Shown here: positions 1 to 10,784 of the stretch, one piece after another
Numbering within the stretch: position 1 is the first letter of the stretch
Layout: each line of letters starts with the position of its first letter
Program-made: the position numbers and the translations under genes
The notes under the pieces: generated by a model
The model's database searches: none
What the model was told of the DNA's origin: nothing
The model's input: the letters and a program-made list of their open reading frames with translations, nothing else
DNA from: Rheinheimera soli
GTDB lineage: Bacteria; Pseudomonadota; Gammaproteobacteria; Enterobacterales; Alteromonadaceae
Assembly: GCF_021290985.1 (NCBI RefSeq)
Contig: NZ_JAJOYU010000010.1
Location: 79,314 to 143,313 of the forward strand
Direction: 5' to 3'
DNA length: 64,000 bases

Positions 1-725
1 CCGGCTTAGCTCAGGAGCGTAAGCAGGTATTCCCTTCTGGTTTAGCGATTTTAATAGCCCTGTTCCGGGTGCTGAATATCAGCGGTATGACTTTATCCGG
101 CGGCGCGTTGCGCGAAGGCGTGTTGTATAGCATGTTGCCGCAGCTGCAGCATCAGGATGTACGAGCCCGCACTATGCAAAGCATGATGGTGCGTTATTAC
201 ATTGACCAGCAACATGCAGAGCGGGTGGCTGATATGGCCGCTACATTGGCCGACCAGCTGCATCAGCAATGGAATTTAGCTAGTTTTGAAGGTCTAGCTA
301 TGTTGCGCTCTGGTGCTTTGCTGCACGAGCTGGGCTTGTTAATTGAATACAAAAACCATCATCACCATGGCGCTTATATTATCAGCCATGCTGAACTGCC
401 AGGTTTTACCCGCGCTCAGCAACAGTTGCTGATGGCGCTGGTGTATAACCACAGAGCAGATATTCACAAAGAAATTCTGTCGAAACAAACCATGACATCA
501 GTGTTGCTCGCAGTTCGGTTAACCCGTTTATTGCGCTTGTCGGTGATTTTGTCGATGCGGCGTAGGCATGAAGTTTTACCTGAAGTACAAATCACAGCAC
601 AAGCTGAAGCTTTGACTTTAACTTTGCCGGAAGGCTGGTTGGATCATCATCCATTGATGCGGGCTGAGTTGGAACAGGAAGTGTTGTATCAGCAGCAAGC
701 CGGCTGGCAGCTGGCTATAGAATAA
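1..725 (+). CDS. Ppx/GppA family phosphatase, C-terminal part (5' end outside window)
   Basis: The open frame runs in from the left edge (first full codon at base 3), so this is a truncated gene; the GTG at 69 is internal. The visible part carries the family signature ERKQVFPSGLAIL followed by LSGGALREGVLY, typical of the actin-like exopolyphosphatase / pppGpp phosphatase fold. A helical C-terminal HD-like region follows, with HxxH-type residues (LLHELGLL, then KNHHHHGAYII). Family members hydrolyse polyphosphate or convert pppGpp to ppGpp. Which of the two this is cannot be decided without the N-terminal half. The histidine run is natural, not a tag. It converges on hemB across a shared terminator. 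Confidence 0.93.
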   Translation, partial: GLAQERKQVFPSGLAILIALFRVLNISGMTLSGGALREGVLYSMLPQLQHQDVRARTMQSMMVRYYIDQQHAERVADMAATLADQLHQQWNLASFEGLAMLRSGALLHELGLLIEYKNHHHHGAYIISHAELPGFTRAQQQLLMALVYNHRADIHKEILSKQTMTSVLLAVRLTRLLRLSVILSMRRRHEVLPEVQITAQAEALTLTLPEGWLDHHPLMRAELEQEVLYQQQAGWQLAIE

Positions 726-728
726 AAA

Positions 729-758
729 AGGCCAGAGTTTTTGCTCTGGCCTTGTTGT
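729..758. terminator. Bidirectional terminator between gppA-like gene and hemB
   Basis: GGCCAGAG (730-737) pairs with CTCTGGCC (744-751) around a six-base loop. There is an A-run on the left and a T-rich stretch on the right, so it can serve both converging genes. Confidence 0.8.
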
Positions 759-759
759 T

Positions 760-2514
<1,755 letters not shown>

Positions 2515-2518
<4 letters not shown>

Positions 2519-3315
2519 AGTGAGTACTCGTCTGCTGTGATTTGAAACAGTTCCAGGCTATTTTTCCTGCTGTTTAAGGCGATCTCATCAAGGTTGTGAC
2601 CTGTCAGTTTGGCGAACTGTGCAGCGATTTGAGGTAAATATACAGGCTCATTTCGGCTGGATTTAGGTTTAGGTGCCATGGTTTTAGGCAACAAAAAAGG
2701 CGCGTCGGTTTCCAGTATCAGCCTGTCCAGTGGCAAAAAGCGGATAGCGTCCATTAAGTTCTGCCCACGTTTTTCGTCACATAACCAGCCGGTAATACCA
2801 ATATAAAGCCCCAGGTCCAGATAGGCCTTTAATTCGGATCTATCGCCAGTAAAGCAGTGTGCTATACCGGTGAGCCCTGAGTGTTTTTTTAACAAACTGA
2901 TTTGAGTAGAGAAAGCATCACGTTCATGCAGGTAAACCGGCTTTTGCTGTTGTATTGCTAAAGCCAGTTGTATGTCAAAAACCTGAATTTGCTGCTCTGG
3001 TGCGGAGAAATTGCGATTAAAATCTAAGCCGCATTCACCTACTGCAACTACCGCAGGTTGGCGCAGCAGCAGTTGCAGTTCCTCAACCCAGCCTTCAGTC
3101 ACTGAAGAGGCTTGGTGCGGGTGCACACCAGCAGTGCAATAGACTGTTGTTGCAGTTTGACAGTAGCCGCTGTTTTGATAACTTTCAGCGAGATCGCTGC
3201 TAATTAATAACAACTCGCGAATATGGTTTTGCTGTGCTCGTTGAACGACGGCGTCACGATCCTGCGCGAAACGTTCGCTGAATAAATTGACACCTGCATC
3301 AAACCAGCGTGGCAT
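2515..3315 (-). CDS. tatD: TatD family metal-dependent deoxyribonuclease
   Basis: An amidohydrolase-fold nuclease of 266 residues. TatD proteins have been shown to act as 3'-5' exonucleases and are not needed for Tat export despite the name. The N-terminus WFDAGVNLFSERFAQD resembles E. coli TatD (DIGVNL) rather than the YcfH/YjjV paralogues (DxHxH). Other family landmarks are VGECGLDFNRN (about 96-106), YLHERDA, IAHCFTGDRSE and LILETDAPFLLP, which supply the metal ligands. It lies downstream of tatABC with one small gene between, as in many gammaproteobacteria. Confidence 0.95.
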
Positions 3316-3317
3316 TT

Positions 3318-3809
3318 TTATTGTTCCCGAACCACTCTGACTTTACGGTTTGAGCCCGCTTTGTTCAGATAAAAAGCGCCCAGGATGCCGCGTTCAACCT
3401 GATAGGCACTGCCTGTTTCGATGAAGAATTCTTCTTTTGTTGTCTGACGCCACACCTGACCATTGGTAAAAGTAAACACCATGAATCCAAGTTTGTTCTG
3501 CCCTGCACTTTGTAACTCAAGCGACACATTATCAATAGCTTCTATTTTCCGTGCTTGTTCTTTGTGCTCGAGACCAAATTCAGCAACAGGGTTTGAACTT
3601 GCTGCTTCAGTCGTGGCAACGACAGTATTCGTAGTGGCCGCGGCGACTGTTGTATAAGAGGAGGCTGAACCTGCTTTTCCTATCTTGTCGTAACAAATCA
3701 GTCGCTGCAAATCGTTGGTTACAGAACGGCATTGCTGCAGTTGTTCTGTTACATCTGCCGCATGTAGGCTTGATGCGAATAGTGCTAATACTGTGATGAT
3801 ACCTTTCAT
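3318..3809 (-). CDS. Small exported protein of unknown function in the tat operon
   Basis: 163 residues with a clear signal peptide (MKGIITVLALFASSLHA, cleavage near residue 17). Next comes a two-cysteine motif, QCRSVTNDLQRLICYDKIG. This resembles the N-terminal C...RL.CYD motif seen in several small periplasmic proteins, including VasI/TagO-like ones. A low-complexity Ala/Thr/Val linker follows (about 50-75), then a compact beta-rich C-terminal part (GFMVFTFTNGQVWRQT... RGILGAFYLN). It sits 2 bases from tatD and 18 from tatC, so it is very likely co-transcribed with them. No function can be assigned from sequence. Confidence 0.8.
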   Translation of the reverse strand: MKGIITVLALFASSLHAADVTEQLQQCRSVTNDLQRLICYDKIGKAGSASSYTTVAAATTNTVVATTEAASSNPVAEFGLEHKEQARKIEAIDNVSLELQSAGQNKLGFMVFTFTNGQVWRQTTKEEFFIETGSAYQVERGILGAFYLNKAGSNRKVRVVREQ

Positions 3810-3827
3810 TATAATGTCCCGAAAAAT

Positions 3828-4577
3828 TTATGTTGGATCAGAGGATTCGGAAGTTTCAGCCGGCACATAAAAACGGCTGAGCCATATTCCGAGCTCGTAC
3901 AATAAACACATAGGCACTGCCAGCAGGATCTGCGAAAGCACGTCAGGTGGTGTCAGCAACATACCTATGATAAAAGCAAACACGACAAAATAGGGTCGTT
4001 TTTCTGTTAATTGTTGGCGGGTGACTGCACCTGTCCATACTAATAACAACACAGCGACCGGAATTTCAAAAGATAAACCAAAAGCAAAAAAAAGTTTTAA
4101 AACAAAATCCAGATAACTGCTGATATCTGTGGCTATGGTCACTCCTTCAGGGGCCACACTAGTGAAGAAACCAAAGACGATAGGAAAGACGATGTAGTAC
4201 GCAAAGGCAATACCACAATAAAACAGTACTGTGCTGGAAATAATCAGCGGCGCGACCAGATGCTTTTCTTTTTTGTATAAAGCCGGGGCCACAAACAACC
4301 AGATTTGCCACAACATATAAGGCACAGTCAGACAAAGCGCGACGATAAAGGTTAATTTAAAAGGGGCAAAAAATGGCGCTGCTACATCTGTTGCTATCAT
4401 AGACGCGCCAGCGGGTAATACCGCCATCAGCGGTGAGGCCATTAAATGGTAAATATCAGCGGCAAAATAAGCCAGGCAAATAAAGACCAGCAGCACTGCC
4501 ATCACTGTGTTTAACAGCCGACGTCGCAATTCAATCAGGTGCCCTAACAGGCTGTTAGGATTTGTGGTTTTTGTCAT
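3828..4577 (-). CDS. tatC: Sec-independent translocase subunit TatC
   Basis: A 249-residue polytopic inner-membrane protein with six expected helices. It starts with the family's conserved N-terminal segment [13 protein letters not shown], whose Glu is central to twin-arginine signal recognition, and contains [14 protein letters not shown]. TatC with TatB recognises folded precursors carrying RR signal peptides, and TatA then forms the passage. The start lies inside the tatB 3' end (23-base overlap), so the two genes are translationally linked. Confidence 0.97.
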   Translation of the reverse strand: MTKTTNPNSLLGHLIELRRRLLNTVMAVLLVFICLAYFAADIYHLMASPLMAVLPAGASMIATDVAAPFFAPFKLTFIVALCLTVPYMLWQIWLFVAPALYKKEKHLVAPLIISSTVLFYCGIAFAYYIVFPIVFGFFTSVAPEGVTIATDISSYLDFVLKLFFAFGLSFEIPVAVLLLVWTGAVTRQQLTEKRPYFVVFAFIIGMLLTPPDVLSQILLAVPMCLLYELGIWLSRFYVPAETSESSDPT

Positions 4578-4947
4578 CTGCTACTACTGGATCCGGTGTA
4601 ACGGAAGGAAGGGGAGTCTCAGCGGCCACGGACTGTGCTTGTGGTTGTGCTGTGGTGTTCGCTTTAGGGTAAGGATTTGTTACATCTGCCGCTGCCTGAC
4701 GCAACTCAGCCATAGCCTGCATCTCTTCAGTGGTCAGGTTTAACAGGCCCTTTTCTTCAGCTTGTTTTAACTTGTCGTGTAACTCTTGTACCCGCAGTTC
4801 ATCGTTTAATTCAGCCTGCATTTGCTGACCAAATTGTTTCACACTGCGAACAAAACCACTGACGCTGCGAATAGCGCCCGGCAATCGCTCCGGGCCTAAC
4901 ACCAGCAGAGCTACCACAGCGATGACCACTAATTCCCAAAAACTCAT
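4555..4947 (-). CDS. tatB: Sec-independent translocase subunit TatB
   Basis: 130 residues. One N-terminal membrane helix ([22 protein letters not shown], shown here only by its ends, residues 2-23) has the diagnostic Glu and the Gly-Pro hinge. An amphipathic helix (about 25-75) and a Pro/Thr/Gln-rich flexible tail follow. The GPERLPG form distinguishes TatB from TatA (FGTKRL). It partners TatC in the substrate-binding complex. It begins directly after the tatA stop codon. Confidence 0.95.
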   Translation of the reverse strand: MSFWELVVIAVVALLVLGPERLPGAIRSVSGFVRSVKQFGQQMQAELNDELRVQELHDKLKQAEEKGLLNLTTEEMQAMAELRQAAADVTNPYPKANTTAQPQAQSVAAETPLPSVTPDPVVADDKNHKS

Positions 4948-5226
4948 TTAGCGTTGTTCAGGTGTTTTTGTGGATTCAGCGCTGGCTGGCGCTTGTTCAT
5001 TCACTTCAGCTTTTATTTGCGGCTGAGGTTGCTGAGGCTGTTGGGGTTGAACAGCAGGAACTACAGGTTCCACCGTATCTTCCGGATCCTTGACTGAATT
5101 ACGGAAACCTTTAATTGCAGAGCCCAGGTCTGAACCTATGCCACGCAAACGTTTAGTGCCAAACAGCAGGACAATAATCACCAGGATGATCAATAACTGC
5201 CAAATACTAATGCCGCCAAAACCCAT
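4948..5226 (-). CDS. tatA: Sec-independent translocase subunit TatA
   Basis: 92 residues: an N-terminal membrane helix (about 6-21), the hinge FGTKRLRG, and an amphipathic helix with [13 protein letters not shown], all diagnostic of the pore-forming TatA/E subunit. The C-terminal third is Pro/Gln-rich and probably unstructured (runs of PQQPQ). It is the first gene of tatABC, 48 bases downstream of ubiB, with a good ribosome site (GAAGGAGAA just upstream). Confidence 0.96.
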   Translation of the reverse strand: MGFGGISIWQLLIILVIIVLLFGTKRLRGIGSDLGSAIKGFRNSVKDPEDTVEPVVPAVQPQQPQQPQPQIKAEVNEQAPASAESTKTPEQR

Positions 5227-5274
5227 GTTATTCTCCTTCGGTTTTCAAACTGCTTAAACGAACCTGCTGGCTCG

Positions 5275-6897
5275 TCAGTTAATTTTCAGGGCAAAGCCCA
5301 GTGCTACCAGGGCAAGTCCCGCCGCTGTTATAGACCAGCCAGATGTCAGTAATAAGACAGCTGCTAATAAACTGCAACCTGCCAGCACCGCATTGGCCAG
5401 TTTTTTCGTCTGGTTTTGCTGCTGCAGCTGTACCAGCTGCAATTGGGCTAACAAATTGGCCTGTTGTCGAGGGCCTTGTTGCAAATAATGGTGCAACAAT
5501 CCCGGCATTTCAGGCATTTTCTCCGCCCAAAAAGGTAAATTTGCTTTAATTTCGCGCCATAAGGCTGCTGGTCCCATTTGCTGTTGGACCCAGTTTTCCA
5601 GAAAAGGTTTGGCGGTTTGCCATAAATCCAATTGCGGGTACAACTGACGCCCTAAACCCTCAATATACAGCAGGGTTTTTTGCAACAATACCAGTTGCGG
5701 CTGAACCTGCATATTAAAACGACGGGCTGTGTTAAACAGATTAAACAACACCTGACCAAAAGAGATATCCTGCAGCGGTTTCTGGAAAATAGGCTCACAG
5801 ACAGTGCGTATCGCACTTTCAAATTCTTCGACGCTGGTGTCCGCCGGCACCCAGCCTGAATCCACGTGCAGCTGGGCCACTTTTAAGTAATCGCGGTTAA
5901 AAAAGGCGACAAAGTTTTCAGCCAGATAACGTTTATCTTCTTTGTTTAAAGTGCCCACTATGCCGCAATCTATCCCTATATATTTAGGGTTTTCCGGTGT
6001 TTCAAAAGACACAAAAATATTGCCTGGGTGCATATCGGCATGGAAAAAACTGTCGCGAAATACCTGAGTGAAAAATACTTCTACGCCACGTTTCGCTAAT
6101 AATTCCAGATTAGTACCCTGAGCGCGCAACGCGGCTAAATCTGATACGGGTATACCGTAAATCCGCTCCATCACCATCACACTGGGTCTGCTGTGGTCGG
6201 CATACACATAAGGCACATAAAGTGAGTCTGAACCTTCAAAATTACGTTTTAGCTGAATGGCATTTGCCGCTTCGCGTTGTAAATCCAGTTCATCCAGAAT
6301 GGTTTTGCGATACTCTGCTACCACTTCTTTGGTGCGTAATCTCTTACCGTCTGGCAGGTAACGGGCCACTAACGCAGCCAAAGCATCCATCAGTTCCAGA
6401 TCGGCTAGAATTTGTTGCCTGATGTCCGGGCGTATCACTTTAATCACTACGTCGGCCAAACTGCCATCTGCTTGTTTCAGCTGTGCAGTATGCACCTGAG
6501 CAATAGAAGCTGATGCCAATGGGTTTTCATCAAACTGTTCAAATAAGTCGTCAATCTGTTGTAATTCCAGCTGCTTAATAATCAGCTGTCTGGCCTGATC
6601 GCCAGGAAAAGCTTCTACTTTGTCTTGTAATTTGGCTAACTCGTCGACCCATTGCTCAGGAAATAAATCACGGCGGGTGGACAACATCTGGCCAAACTTA
6701 ACCCATACCGGCCCCAGTTGCTGCAAAGCTAAACGTAAACGTTCACCTTCGGTTTTGTTGGGGTGCTTGTTTTTCAGCCAAAAAGCAGAACTACGGGCGG
6801 CCCGGAAATACCAGGGTTGCCATTGCTCTGGGATCAGTTGATCCAGTCCGTACTGCAGCAGGGTTTTTAAAATGTGGTAAAAACGGCGCAGACCCAA
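5275..6897 (-). CDS. ubiB: Ubiquinone biosynthesis accessory ATPase/kinase-like protein UbiB
   Basis: 540 residues, ABC1/ADCK/UbiB family, an atypical kinase fold with ATPase activity required for ubiquinone synthesis. Visible marks are the KxGQ motif ([10 protein letters not shown], about 66-75), the Ala-rich loop [11 protein letters not shown] replacing the normal glycine loop, the catalytic segment [11 protein letters not shown], and the metal site IDCGIVG in place of DFG. Two hydrophobic helices at the extreme C-terminus (about 500-540) anchor it to the inner membrane. It lies 2 bases after ubiJ in the ubiE-ubiJ-ubiB order. Confidence 0.97.
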   Translation of the reverse strand: MGLRRFYHILKTLLQYGLDQLIPEQWQPWYFRAARSSAFWLKNKHPNKTEGERLRLALQQLGPVWVKFGQMLSTRRDLFPEQWVDELAKLQDKVEAFPGDQARQLIIKQLELQQIDDLFEQFDENPLASASIAQVHTAQLKQADGSLADVVIKVIRPDIRQQILADLELMDALAALVARYLPDGKRLRTKEVVAEYRKTILDELDLQREAANAIQLKRNFEGSDSLYVPYVYADHSRPSVMVMERIYGIPVSDLAALRAQGTNLELLAKRGVEVFFTQVFRDSFFHADMHPGNIFVSFETPENPKYIGIDCGIVGTLNKEDKRYLAENFVAFFNRDYLKVAQLHVDSGWVPADTSVEEFESAIRTVCEPIFQKPLQDISFGQVLFNLFNTARRFNMQVQPQLVLLQKTLLYIEGLGRQLYPQLDLWQTAKPFLENWVQQQMGPAALWREIKANLPFWAEKMPEMPGLLHHYLQQGPRQQANLLAQLQLVQLQQQNQTKKLANAVLAGCSLLAAVLLLTSGWSITAAGLALVALGFALKIN

Positions 6898-6899
6898 AA

Positions 6900-7505
6900 T
6901 TACTCCTGCCTGAAGGCGTTGTGGCGACTTAATTGATCCAACCTGGCTTGCAGTTGACTGACATCACGACTGAACTGATTCATTTCAGCTTGGGTTGGGC
7001 TTAGTGCCAGTTCGTCCTGGGCCAGCTCAACACTAGCTTGTTCCAGTTGCTGTAATTGTGTCTGGATATAAAGCTGCAGTTGCTTAATAGCAGTGGCGAC
7101 TTTATGCGCCAAAGCATCACCCAGCCAACCTGAGAGATGTTGCTCCCAGTCCGGGTTTAGTTGCTGTAACAGAGTACTGAATTGCTGGGCGACTTGCAGA
7201 TCGCCTTCAATCTGAAGTTTGTCCTGTTTAATTAAACGGGTGAGTTGACTCGGGTCATTCAGTTTTTGCAGGGTCGCCAGATCGGTGGCAATGACACAAT
7301 CGACTTTCTCATTATGCTGATTCAGCAATAAAGTGTCCGCTGTGGCAGACAACACAAAACGCCACGGCAATTCCTGCAACTGCAAAGCCAGCTGTTTACC
7401 CTGCACTTTTTGCAATAAAACAGGGGATGCCGGATCCATAGCCACAACCTTGTGCAGCACTTTTTCCAAAGTTGCGCAGATCAGTTGTGGCACTAAACTG
7501 AGCAT
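6900..7505 (-). CDS. ubiJ: Ubiquinone biosynthesis accessory factor UbiJ (SCP2 domain)
   Basis: 201 residues. The N-terminal half is an SCP2-like lipid-binding domain (about 15-115), containing [21 protein letters not shown] and [12 protein letters not shown]. The C-terminal half is a Gln/Leu-rich coiled coil (about 140-200). UbiJ works with UbiK as a lipid-binding accessory of the Ubi complex that carries hydrophobic intermediates. Its position between ubiE and ubiB, with a one-base overlap with ubiE, makes the identification firm although sequence conservation in this family is low. Confidence 0.93.
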   Translation of the reverse strand: MLSLVPQLICATLEKVLHKVVAMDPASPVLLQKVQGKQLALQLQELPWRFVLSATADTLLLNQHNEKVDCVIATDLATLQKLNDPSQLTRLIKQDKLQIEGDLQVAQQFSTLLQQLNPDWEQHLSGWLGDALAHKVATAIKQLQLYIQTQLQQLEQASVELAQDELALSPTQAEMNQFSRDVSQLQARLDQLSRHNAFRQE

Positions 7506-8260
7506 CAGAATTTATAGCCTTTATGCAGTGCAACTATACCACCCGTCAGATTGTGGTAGCTGACATGTTCAAAACCTGCCGTTTCCATCATCTGTTTCAG
7601 CGTATCCTGGTCCGGATGCATACGAATCGATTCGGCCAGATACTGGTAACTTTCTTTATCGTTCGCCACTAAGCCGCCAATCGCAGGTAGCAACTTAAAA
7701 GAGTACAAATCGTAGACTTTGCTTAGCCACTCGTATTCAGGTTTGGAGAATTCCAGTACCAGTAAACGACCACCAGGTTTGAGCACTCTGTACATAGAAC
7801 GCAGCGCTGCGTCTTTGTCTGTGACATTACGCAAACCAAAACCTATGCTGATGATATCAAAGCTGTTATCAGCAAAGGGCAAGGCTTCGGCATTGGCTTG
7901 TACGTAATCTATATTGTTGACTAAACCTAAGTCGCGCAATTTATCGCGGCCAACATTGAGCATAGATTCGTTAATATCGGCCAGAATGACTTTGCCGGTA
8001 GGGCCTACTCTTTTGGAAAATAAGGCAGTGATATCACCAGTGCCACCGGCCAAGTCCAATACCTGATGACCAGGGCGCACGCCACTGCAGTCAATGGTGA
8101 ATCTTTTCCATAAACGGTGGATGCCCATCGACATCACATCGTTCATCAGGTCATATTTGGCCGCAACAGAATGAAATACATTGGCCACAAGCGAAACTTT
8201 TTCAGTCTGCTTTACGGTTTTAAAGCCAAAATGAGTGCTATCAGGTTGCTGGTCAGTCAT
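7505..8260 (-). CDS. ubiE: Ubiquinone/menaquinone C-methyltransferase UbiE
   Basis: 251 residues; SAM-dependent class I methyltransferase that C-methylates the demethoxy-ubiquinol and demethylmenaquinol rings. Visible: [20 protein letters not shown] (about 32-51), the SAM motif [11 protein letters not shown] (about 68-78), the acidic residue in DINESML, and the UbiE signature [14 protein letters not shown]. First gene of the ubiEJB-tat run; the 103-base gap before the next minus-strand gene probably holds the promoter. Confidence 0.97.
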   Translation of the reverse strand: MTDQQPDSTHFGFKTVKQTEKVSLVANVFHSVAAKYDLMNDVMSMGIHRLWKRFTIDCSGVRPGHQVLDLAGGTGDITALFSKRVGPTGKVILADINESMLNVGRDKLRDLGLVNNIDYVQANAEALPFADNSFDIISIGFGLRNVTDKDAALRSMYRVLKPGGRLLVLEFSKPEYEWLSKVYDLYSFKLLPAIGGLVANDKESYQYLAESIRMHPDQDTLKQMMETAGFEHVSYHNLTGGIVALHKGYKF

Positions 8261-8363
8261 AAAAAAGCCTTTGGCTGTTCGTAGTGAACTAAAGTGGCGC
8301 TAGTGTAAAAGATTCGGCGGCTTACGCCAACTTATCCTGTCGTTTTATGCAGGGCAGAATGTT

Positions 8364-9437
8364 TTAGATCAACTCAAAAAAACTTTCAGCATAACAATGG
8401 CCGTTGAGCATAATTTGCAGGTGATGCTGGCCTGGATAATGTTTGCGGGTGGTTAAATCAATAAAAGACTGGCGGCGTTCAAATCGCAAATTCTGGCCTG
8501 ACCAAGTTTTATTGCTCAACTGGAACACCTTGTAATTTAACTGGCCGGATTTTTTCCGGTAACCAATTTTGTATTCCAACCTTACCTTTGCTTCAAGCTC
8601 AGCAGGACCAGATAAGGTGATAACAAAATGCAAAGGCTGCTGTGACGATACTTTGGCATTGTGCATTTCAAGCTGAACCTGCAACGGCAATTGCTGTAAG
8701 CCAAATAAGGTTAAAGCCCCAGGGTGCGCCTGCTTTAATAAACCCCGTAACCCATGTTTAATGATCCAGTCGGTGACAGTGTGCTGACCAAACCAATTTT
8801 GTGCTATCTCAACCACCAGATCCGGGTGGTCTTTACTGATGTCATTTAAATGGTTGGCCACACTGCGCTGCACATAAGGTTCAGCATCTGTTTTCAGCTG
8901 CTCTAAAATGGGCAATAAAGGGCTTGGATCTTTTTTATAAGCTTTCAGTGCCATACCCCAGGGTAAGCGGGGTCTGGTGCCTTCGCTGGCCAGGCGGCGT
9001 AAATGCAGATTATCAGAGCAGGCCCAGCTTTTCATTTGAGCCAGAGTTTGCTCCGGATAACGCTGTAAAAAAGGCCGGATGGCAAATTCGCCAGTGGAGA
9101 AACAAGTAAAGTGGGCCAAGGCAGTAAAAGAGGTTTCTGGATGGTCCAGACCAAAGACTTCCACATAATCAGCAAACACAAAACCTGGTACGCCGGAAAA
9201 ATGGCTGCTGACCGGGATTAATACTGCGATGGCATCGGGGTAGGCTAAGTTCAGGCTCTGGTGTAAAGAGTGGCTGATATGACGCACTCTGGCTTTGAGT
9301 TCCAGTTGCTCCCAATCCGGCCCCTGAGTTTGCTGCAAAAAATGAGACTGATCAAAGGCAGGAAAGTGGTGCAAACATAAGCGTGCAAGCTGTTGTAAAA
9401 ATGCCTGACTAAATAACTCTTTTAGCAAGCTGGCCAT
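8364..9437 (-). CDS. DNA alkylation repair protein (AlkD-like HEAT-repeat fold)
   Basis: 357 residues, mostly helical repeats, with the long-form AlkD-family features: an N-terminal LLKELFSQAFLQQLA segment, RRLASEGTRPRLPWG (about 146-160), and the HEAT-like segment DAEPYVQRSVANHLNDISKD (about 184-203). The C-terminal ~100 residues are beta-rich, ending in a RKSGQLNYKVF / TTRKHYPGQHHLQI pattern typical of this longer subgroup. AlkD enzymes excise N3- and N7-alkylpurines without base flipping; substrate range here is unknown. One base separates it from the upstream GGDEF gene, so the two form an operon. Confidence 0.85.
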   Translation of the reverse strand: MASLLKELFSQAFLQQLARLCLHHFPAFDQSHFLQQTQGPDWEQLELKARVRHISHSLHQSLNLAYPDAIAVLIPVSSHFSGVPGFVFADYVEVFGLDHPETSFTALAHFTCFSTGEFAIRPFLQRYPEQTLAQMKSWACSDNLHLRRLASEGTRPRLPWGMALKAYKKDPSPLLPILEQLKTDAEPYVQRSVANHLNDISKDHPDLVVEIAQNWFGQHTVTDWIIKHGLRGLLKQAHPGALTLFGLQQLPLQVQLEMHNAKVSSQQPLHFVITLSGPAELEAKVRLEYKIGYRKKSGQLNYKVFQLSNKTWSGQNLRFERRQSFIDLTTRKHYPGQHHLQIMLNGHCYAESFFELI

Positions 9438-9438
9438 A

Positions 9439-10461
9439 TCAGGTGGCCAGCATTAACTCAGTGGCAACCTGATTGCGGCCACGCACTTTGGCTTCCAGCA
9501 ATACTTTGCTGCTGCGGGATAAAAACTGATGCCAGTTCTCTGCAGAGTTATAGCTGCTGACACCCAGAGAAATAGTGACTTTAGGTAAGGTTGTTTTACT
9601 TTTGGCCGAAACAAACCGCAGCTTTTCTACACCCTTGCGCACTTGTTCTGCTATTTCACCTGCGGTACGTAAATCGACATCAGGCAATAAGATCAGAAAT
9701 TCTTCGCCACCAGAACGCACCGGCAAGCCACTTTCCTGCACATAACTGGCAATTTTGCGGGCTACTTTGCTTAAAATTACATCACCAACACCAAAGCCAT
9801 AGTCCTGATTAAACTGTGCAAAATGATCTAAATTCACCGCTATAGCGGCAATACGACGATCAGGATTTTCGGTCAGCCACAGATCCAGATGTTCCTGCAT
9901 TGCCAGTCGGTTGTATAAACCTGTTAATGGGTCCAGTTGGCGTTCTTTTTTCAGATGTTCCAGTTCAGAACGTAATGCATGGCATTGCTCGTTGGAAAAA
10001 TCGAGCTGGTCTTTGAGTTTCTGCTGGCTTGCTTTGATAGCGTAAGTTGCGCTGATAACTTTGTTCACACTTTCACGGCTGCGGTTGGCATTGTTCGGGT
10101 CAAAACCCAACAAGGCCTGGTCCAGCACATCTAAATAATGCTGCACTGCTTCACCGGCTATATCTGTGGTGCCTGACAACTTGCCCAACATAGCGGCGAC
10201 TTGTTGACTCAGCTCTTCCTGACGCTGATGGTGTGGGCTTAACCATTGGCTGTAAAGTTCAGCCAGAACAAAGTCGTCAAAACTACTCTGAACCGAAAGT
10301 TTTTGTTCTATGGCCTGACATAATCCGGCATTTTGACCATTGATATACTCATAGATCACAGTGTAATTGACCGGATGGGCTGCCAAACGATGCCGCTGCA
10401 AAAAAGCTGCGGTCAGCGCTGCTTTTTCACTTGCTTGCTCGATTGAGTCCTGATATTTCAT
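9439..10461 (-). CDS. GGDEF domain protein, probable soluble diguanylate cyclase
   Basis: About 340 residues from the ATG at 10461, which has GGAG 11 bases upstream; an upstream TTG at 10506 lacks a ribosome site and adds an implausible tail. The N-terminal ~150 residues are helical without membrane segments and begin YQDSIEQASEKAALTAAFL. This resembles the N-terminal sensor-like region of several Alteromonad cyclases. A coiled coil then leads into DPLTGLYNRLAMQEHL and the active site SGGEEF (about 250-255). The residues five positions upstream of GGEEF are QESG, not RxxD, so the inhibitory I-site is missing, in contrast to the cyclase at 1751-2518. Confidence 0.9.
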   Translation of the reverse strand: MKYQDSIEQASEKAALTAAFLQRHRLAAHPVNYTVIYEYINGQNAGLCQAIEQKLSVQSSFDDFVLAELYSQWLSPHHQRQEELSQQVAAMLGKLSGTTDIAGEAVQHYLDVLDQALLGFDPNNANRSRESVNKVISATYAIKASQQKLKDQLDFSNEQCHALRSELEHLKKERQLDPLTGLYNRLAMQEHLDLWLTENPDRRIAAIAVNLDHFAQFNQDYGFGVGDVILSKVARKIASYVQESGLPVRSGGEEFLILLPDVDLRTAGEIAEQVRKGVEKLRFVSAKSKTTLPKVTISLGVSSYNSAENWHQFLSRSSKVLLEAKVRGRNQVATELMLAT

Positions 10462-10784
10462 GCCAAACACAACTCCACTAAATACTACTGCTAATTTAGC
10501 CTTCAAAACGCAATGTTACGCGAAACTTACGTAGAGGCAAACAGACTGATATGGTTAAGCTGACATATCTATTAGAAAAAGTCTTCATCTCTAGCTTTAT
10601 TAATGACTTATTTTTTGAGTTTTTTTTCTTATCGTCTAAAAAAACGCTGATAGCTGATTAAAAAACAGCTTTTTTAATCCATCAGAGCACTTTATTGCGG
10701 CCAGTCTCCAAAAAGCACAGCCCGTTGCACTGGCTGACAAAACTGAACAGAGTAGAATCAAACAAAAAGGTCGGGGAAGATAAA
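10462..10784. promoter_or_regulatory. Divergent intergenic region with AT-rich perfect inverted repeat
   Basis: About 320 bases between the GGDEF gene and the DUF885 lipoprotein gene. It is AT-rich and must carry two divergent promoters. GATTAAAAAA (10656-10665) and TTTTTTAATC (10670-10679) form a perfect 10-bp inverted repeat with a four-base spacer. This could be an operator, a cruciform or a weak terminator; nothing in the sequence decides which. No convincing small gene was seen. Confidence 0.4.

Noticed and set aside
354..374. Histidine run in the GppA-like protein as an engineered tag
   Set aside because: It lies inside the conserved HD-like region, in native codon context.
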